6,580 nucleotides of DNA, from NCBI GenBank assembly GCA_028717445.1, contig JAQUNU010000039.1, positions 1-6,580 of the forward strand, given 5' to 3'. Of this stretch, positions 4,902 to 6,580 are shown in pieces. How positions within the stretch are numbered: the first letter of the stretch is position 1; the number at the start of each line of letters is the position of its first letter. The stretch is from Candidatus Portnoyibacteriota bacterium. Lineage in GTDB: Bacteria > Patescibacteriota > Minisyncoccia > Portnoybacterales > GWB1-42-6. The translations under genes were made by a program, and so were the position numbers. A model generated the notes under the pieces. It was not told the origin of the DNA and made no database searches. It saw only the letters and a program-made list of their open reading frames with translations.

Positions 4902-5978
4902 ATGAGCACAGACCGCGATTTGATTAAAAAGCTAGGTTTATTCAAGAAAATCGAACCCGATGCTAATTGGGTTGTTTTTTGTCGTGAAGATTTAAGCAAA
5001 AAGATCCATCCCGAAAAGACGGCCCTGCTTGTTGCTCCTCGGATTTCTTTTATTCAATTCATTTCAAGAATGATCCCCTCCAGTGCGATTTTAAAGCCGG
5101 CAACGATTTTTCTCGTTATTTTCTCCTTGTTTTCAGGCGCTGGCGTTTTTGCTTTTGCTAAAGCCAAGAATAGTTTGCCTGGCGAGCCGCTTTATGCCGT
5201 GAAGATTGCGATGGAGCAAGCTGAATTGGCTGTGGCTAATTCAGCTGAAGATAAGGCTGATCTGCAAAGCGAGATTATGGCCTCAAGACTGCAGGAATTG
5301 AGTAAAATTATGGATAAAAAGACAGACGGTGAAAAACAACAGAGAATGGAAGAGGCGGTCATTAATATCCAAAAACAGCTTTTGACCATAAAAGAAGAGC
5401 TGCCTAAGCTTGAAAATGCCGAAACAAAAAGGGTTGTGGAAGTGGCCAAGAGAATTGATGAGAACGCCAGTCAAGCTCAGGTTATTTTAAATCAGGCTAA
5501 AACAGCGCTTCCCGAAAGTTCGAATTCGGATAATTTGACCGAAAAGATAGATGAAGCAACAGAGGCGGCTGATAAGGCCAGCGTCCGGGCTCTTGGAGTA
5601 TTGGTTGAGAAGCAAAACGAAAATGCCGACAACGTGGATTCGGAAGAGCTATTGGCAAAGTTATCGGAAAAGGCAAATGTCACTTCCGAAAAGTTATCGG
5701 AAATGGAAGAGATGATTTCCGATAATGACTTCCGAAAACAATTTCCGAAAAACGGCGAGCTGATAAAGGGCTTATATGAAAAAGCGGGGGAAATGTTCGA
5801 CGAAGCCGAAAAAGCCCTGATTGAAAGAAATATCTCCGAGGGTCTGCAGGCGATCACTTCAACAAACGAAATTATTAAAAGTCTGCAGGCACTGACAGGA
5901 GAAAATAATCTGGAAGTGGAAAACGGCAATCAAGCCAAAAACGGAACTTCAACGCAAGACATTCCCGAAATTAGATAA
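4902..5978 (+). CDS. DUF5667-like single-pass membrane protein, possible partner of the ECF sigma factor
   Basis: 358 residues from ATG 4902; a TTG at 4884 would add six residues, but the ATG gives the better start (MSTDRDLIKKLG). The N-terminal part (1-60) is charged and probably cytoplasmic, with the DPNW-like EPDANWVVFCREDLSKK seen in anti-sigma-like proteins. One hydrophobic segment (about 63-86, ILKPATIFLVIFSLFSGAGV) is followed by NSLPGEPLYAVKIAMEQAEL (90-109), the hallmark of the DUF5667 family. The rest, probably outside the membrane, is rich in Glu, Lys and Ala and likely coiled-coil (about 107-340). DUF5667 proteins commonly sit next to ECF sigma factors, so an anti-sigma or envelope-sensing role is plausible but not shown. 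No zinc-binding HxxxCxxC motif is visible. Residues about 246-283 are encoded by another cluster of TTCCGATA-like units. It starts 22 bp after the sigma factor gene. Confidence 0.75.
   Translation: MSTDRDLIKKLGLFKKIEPDANWVVFCREDLSKKIHPEKTALLVAPRISFIQFISRMIPSSAILKPATIFLVIFSLFSGAGVFAFAKAKNSLPGEPLYAVKIAMEQAELAVANSAEDKADLQSEIMASRLQELSKIMDKKTDGEKQQRMEEAVINIQKQLLTIKEELPKLENAETKRVVEVAKRIDENASQAQVILNQAKTALPESSNSDNLTEKIDEATEAADKASVRALGVLVEKQNENADNVDSEELLAKLSEKANVTSEKLSEMEEMISDNDFRKQFPKNGELIKGLYEKAGEMFDEAEKALIERNISEGLQAITSTNEIIKSLQALTGENNLEVENGNQAKNGTSTQDIPEIR
5638..5750. repeat. TATCGGAAG repeat cluster, both orientations, in the DUF5667 gene
   Basis: Direct units: ATTCGGAAG (5638), TATTGGCAA (5650), TATCGGAAA (5662) and TATCGGAAA (5695). 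Inverted units: CTTCCGAAA (5683), TTTCCGATA (5716), CTTCCGAAA (5729) and TTTCCGAAA (5742). Successive starts differ by 12, 12, 21, 12, 21, 13 and 13 bp. Units fall in all three codon phases (for example 5716, 5729 and 5742), giving ISDN, DFRK and FPKN. The units are more degenerate than those in the sigma factor gene. Confidence 0.75.
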
Positions 5979-5987
5979 TTATCCACA
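5979..5987 (+). promoter_or_regulatory. Consensus DnaA-box-like 9-mer
   Basis: TTATCCACA matches the E. coli DnaA box consensus exactly. It starts right after the DUF5667 stop codon and ends 9 bp before the -35 box of the next promoter. There is only one copy and no AT-rich unwinding cluster, so a replication origin is unlikely; transcriptional control by DnaA, or chance, are the options. Confidence 0.45.
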
Positions 5988-5996
5988 TAGAGTAAA

Positions 5997-6025
5997 TTGA
6001 CTGAAAAAGACGCAAGCAATATGAT
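5997..6025 (+). promoter_or_regulatory. Sigma-70 type promoter for the secreted protein gene
   Basis: TTGACT (5997-6002, one mismatch to TTGACA) and TATGAT (6020-6025, one mismatch to TATAAT) are separated by 17 bp. Predicted start of transcription is near 6032, giving a leader of about 270 nt before the ATG at 6301. This is the only strong promoter seen between the DUF5667 gene and the secreted protein gene. Confidence 0.75.
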
Positions 6026-6032
6026 TAAAAAA

Positions 6033-6110
6033 ATGGAAAGCAAGGCAAAGGTCGACAAGACGAAGGGACAAAAACCTTCGTGTTGGTCTTGTTTTAGTTA
6101 TAAAAAATAA
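6033..6110 (+). CDS. Possible 25-codon leader ORF (uncertain)
   Basis: ATG at 6033, almost at the predicted transcription start, opens a 25-codon frame with sequence MESKAKVDKTKGQKPS then CWSCFSYKK. It is basic and has a CWSC pair. No Shine-Dalgarno is possible in so short a leader; translation would have to be leaderless. The same frame extends upstream to an ATG at 6021 that overlaps the -10 box. It covers the terminator-like hairpin at 6056-6095, so translation could affect that structure. It may be meaningless; no family is recognised. Confidence 0.2.
   Translation: MESKAKVDKTKGQKPSCWSCFSYKK
6056..6095 (+). terminator. Terminator-like hairpin early in the leader (possible attenuator)
   Basis: CGAAGG (6061-6066) pairs perfectly with CCTTCG (6075-6080) around an 8-nt loop. 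CAAGA (6056-6060) pairs with TCTTG (6087-6091) across a 6-nt bulge, and TTTT follows (6092-6095). It lies about 25 nt after the predicted start of transcription, so it could end the upstream sigma/DUF5667 message, attenuate the downstream gene, or define a short RNA of about 65 nt. The bulge and short T-run make it imperfect. Confidence 0.4.
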
Positions 6111-6130
6111 AAGTTTTAAGTTAGAAAAAC

Positions 6131-6245
6131 TGAGACGTACCCCCGTAAAAAAGGGGGGTGTACAGAAAACCTCGAGGACACCTCGCTTTGAAGCGGGGGG
6201 AGTAAGGCATTCGTCGAAAAATGTCTTCGAATAAAGTGCGTCTCA
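6131..6245 (+). other. Structured leader element closed by a 10-bp inverted repeat
   Basis: TGAGACGTAC (6131-6140) pairs with GTGCGTCTCA (6236-6245) over 10 bp with one G-U. Inside lie several hairpins: ACCCCC (6139-6144) with GGGGGT (6154-6159); CGAGG (6173-6177) with CCTCG (6181-6185); CCTCGC (6181-6186) with GCGGGG (6193-6198) around TTTGAA; and ATTCG (6209-6213) with CGAAT (6228-6232). The second and third share 6181-6185 and exclude each other, and the first competes with the outer stem. This could be a regulatory leader RNA or a small inverted-repeat mobile element. No known riboswitch class is recognised. Confidence 0.5.
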
Positions 6246-6274
6246 AACAACTTTTGACGGAACAGATCTTCTGC

Positions 6275-6289
6275 TTCCTTCAAAAGGAA
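6275..6289 (+). promoter_or_regulatory. Ribosome binding site buried in a perfect hairpin
   Basis: AAGGA (6284-6288), 12 nt before the ATG at 6301, is the only Shine-Dalgarno-like site for the last gene. It lies in the 3' arm of TTCCTT (6275-6280), CAA, AAGGAA (6284-6289), a perfect 6-bp stem with a 3-nt loop. The stem would hide the site from the ribosome unless opened. Most other genes in the window lack any Shine-Dalgarno, so this one stands out. Confidence 0.55.
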
Positions 6290-6300
6290 TAAAAATAACA

Positions 6301-6580
6301 ATGAGTAAAAAATTACAGAAATTCGTTTCCGTTACCACAAGCGTCGCGACAATTGCTTGGATCAGCGGAATTGGCATGCTTGCTCCGTTAGCGGCTGGTG
6401 CGACCACCATCAATGAAGGTGATACCATCAAAACCGCCACCAATCCTGATGTCTATATTGCCAAATACGTGGGTTCCAAAAAGTTCAAAAGACTTATTTT
6501 GAATCCTCAAGTGTTTGAAAGCTACGGACATCTTTCATGGAGCAAGATCAAAACCGTTACCCAGGCTGAACTTGACGCTT
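6301..6580 (+). CDS. Secreted, surface-layer-like protein, 3' end outside window
   Basis: 93 codons are visible and the frame is open to the window end. The N-terminus is a classical signal peptide: basic MSKKLQK, a hydrophobic core (about 8-30, FVSVTTSVATIAWISGIGML) and a likely signal peptidase I site after AAGA (about residue 34). The mature start TTINEGDTIKTATNPDVYIA is followed by KYVGSKKFKRLILNPQVF and ESYGHLSWSKIKTV. I recognise this NPDVYI / KKFKRLILNP / YGHL block from large exported, S-layer-like proteins annotated as hypothetical in Patescibacteria; this is from memory, without a search. Codons look richer in C-ending choices (ACC, ATC, GCC) than in the genes upstream, as expected for a highly expressed gene. 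It has its own promoter (5997-6025), a long structured leader and a hairpin-masked ribosome binding site. The sugar-nucleotide genes upstream could supply its glycosylation (inference). Confidence 0.75.
   Translation, partial: MSKKLQKFVSVTTSVATIAWISGIGMLAPLAAGATTINEGDTIKTATNPDVYIAKYVGSKKFKRLILNPQVFESYGHLSWSKIKTVTQAELDA

Noticed and set aside
4884..4904. TTG at 4884 as start of the DUF5667 protein
   Set aside because: It adds only MCVIFN, has no ribosome binding site, and the ATG at 4902 gives a typical N-terminus.
5492..5929. 145-codon reverse-strand reading frame opposite the DUF5667 gene
   Set aside because: Very Ser/Phe-rich product of the kind given by the antisense of Glu/Lys-rich coding sequence; no recognisable domain, promoter or ribosome binding site.
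5979..6025. Replication origin
   Set aside because: Only one DnaA-box-like 9-mer, no cluster, no dnaA or dnaN nearby, and no AT-rich unwinding region with repeats.
6116..6443. Reverse-strand frames over the leader and start of the last gene
   Set aside because: They run through the structured leader or oppose the signal-peptide gene; composition and lack of motifs indicate chance frames.

Overview
The window looks like chromosomal DNA from a Candidate Phyla Radiation (Patescibacteria) bacterium, probably of the Parcubacteria group. This is inferred from gene content, not from a marker gene. The signs are compact, mostly same-strand genes with AT-rich gaps, an ECF sigma factor followed by a DUF5667-type membrane protein, a four-helix-bundle/winged-helix protein, and a secreted protein whose N-terminus (DVYIAKYVGSKKFKR, LILNPQVF) resembles surface-layer-like proteins of that radiation. 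All convincing genes are on the + strand.

Layout. 1-1682: the 3' part of rmlD (dTDP-4-dehydrorhamnose reductase), overlapping by 4 nt a complete rmlB (dTDP-glucose 4,6-dehydratase). 1683-1955: a gap with a terminator-like hairpin, then an array of ~9-bp units spaced exactly 11 bp, then a near-consensus promoter. 1956-3381: a four-helix-bundle protein with a C-terminal winged-helix domain, then rmlA (glucose-1-phosphate thymidylyltransferase). 3382-3457: a gap filled by a palindrome-rich element. 3458-5978: galU (UDP-glucose pyrophosphorylase), an ECF-type sigma factor and a DUF5667-like single-pass membrane protein, closely spaced and probably co-transcribed. 5979-6300: a perfect DnaA-box-like 9-mer, a near-consensus promoter and a predicted leader of about 270 nt with several hairpins. 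6301 to the end: the N-terminal part of a secreted, possibly surface-layer protein, cut by the window edge.

How it may work together. RmlA, RmlB, RmlD and GalU make the activated sugars dTDP-L-rhamnose (RmlC is not visible here) and UDP-glucose for surface polysaccharide or glycoprotein. The sigma factor/DUF5667 pair and the secreted protein fit a cell-envelope theme.

The most unusual signal is a short motif, TATCGGAAG (reverse complement CTTCCGATA), found in three dense clusters: upstream of the four-helix/winged-helix gene, inside the sigma factor gene, and inside the DUF5667 gene. Spacing is close to one DNA helical turn. In the coding clusters the units are read in all three reading frames, which argues that the DNA (or RNA) sequence, not the peptide, is what is repeated. 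I propose, as a hypothesis only, a repeat-based regulatory circuit in which the winged-helix protein, or another factor, recognises these helically phased arrays. A second, unrelated palindromic repeat (C-run/G-run hairpin) sits in frame inside rmlD and has a look-alike in the leader of the last gene.
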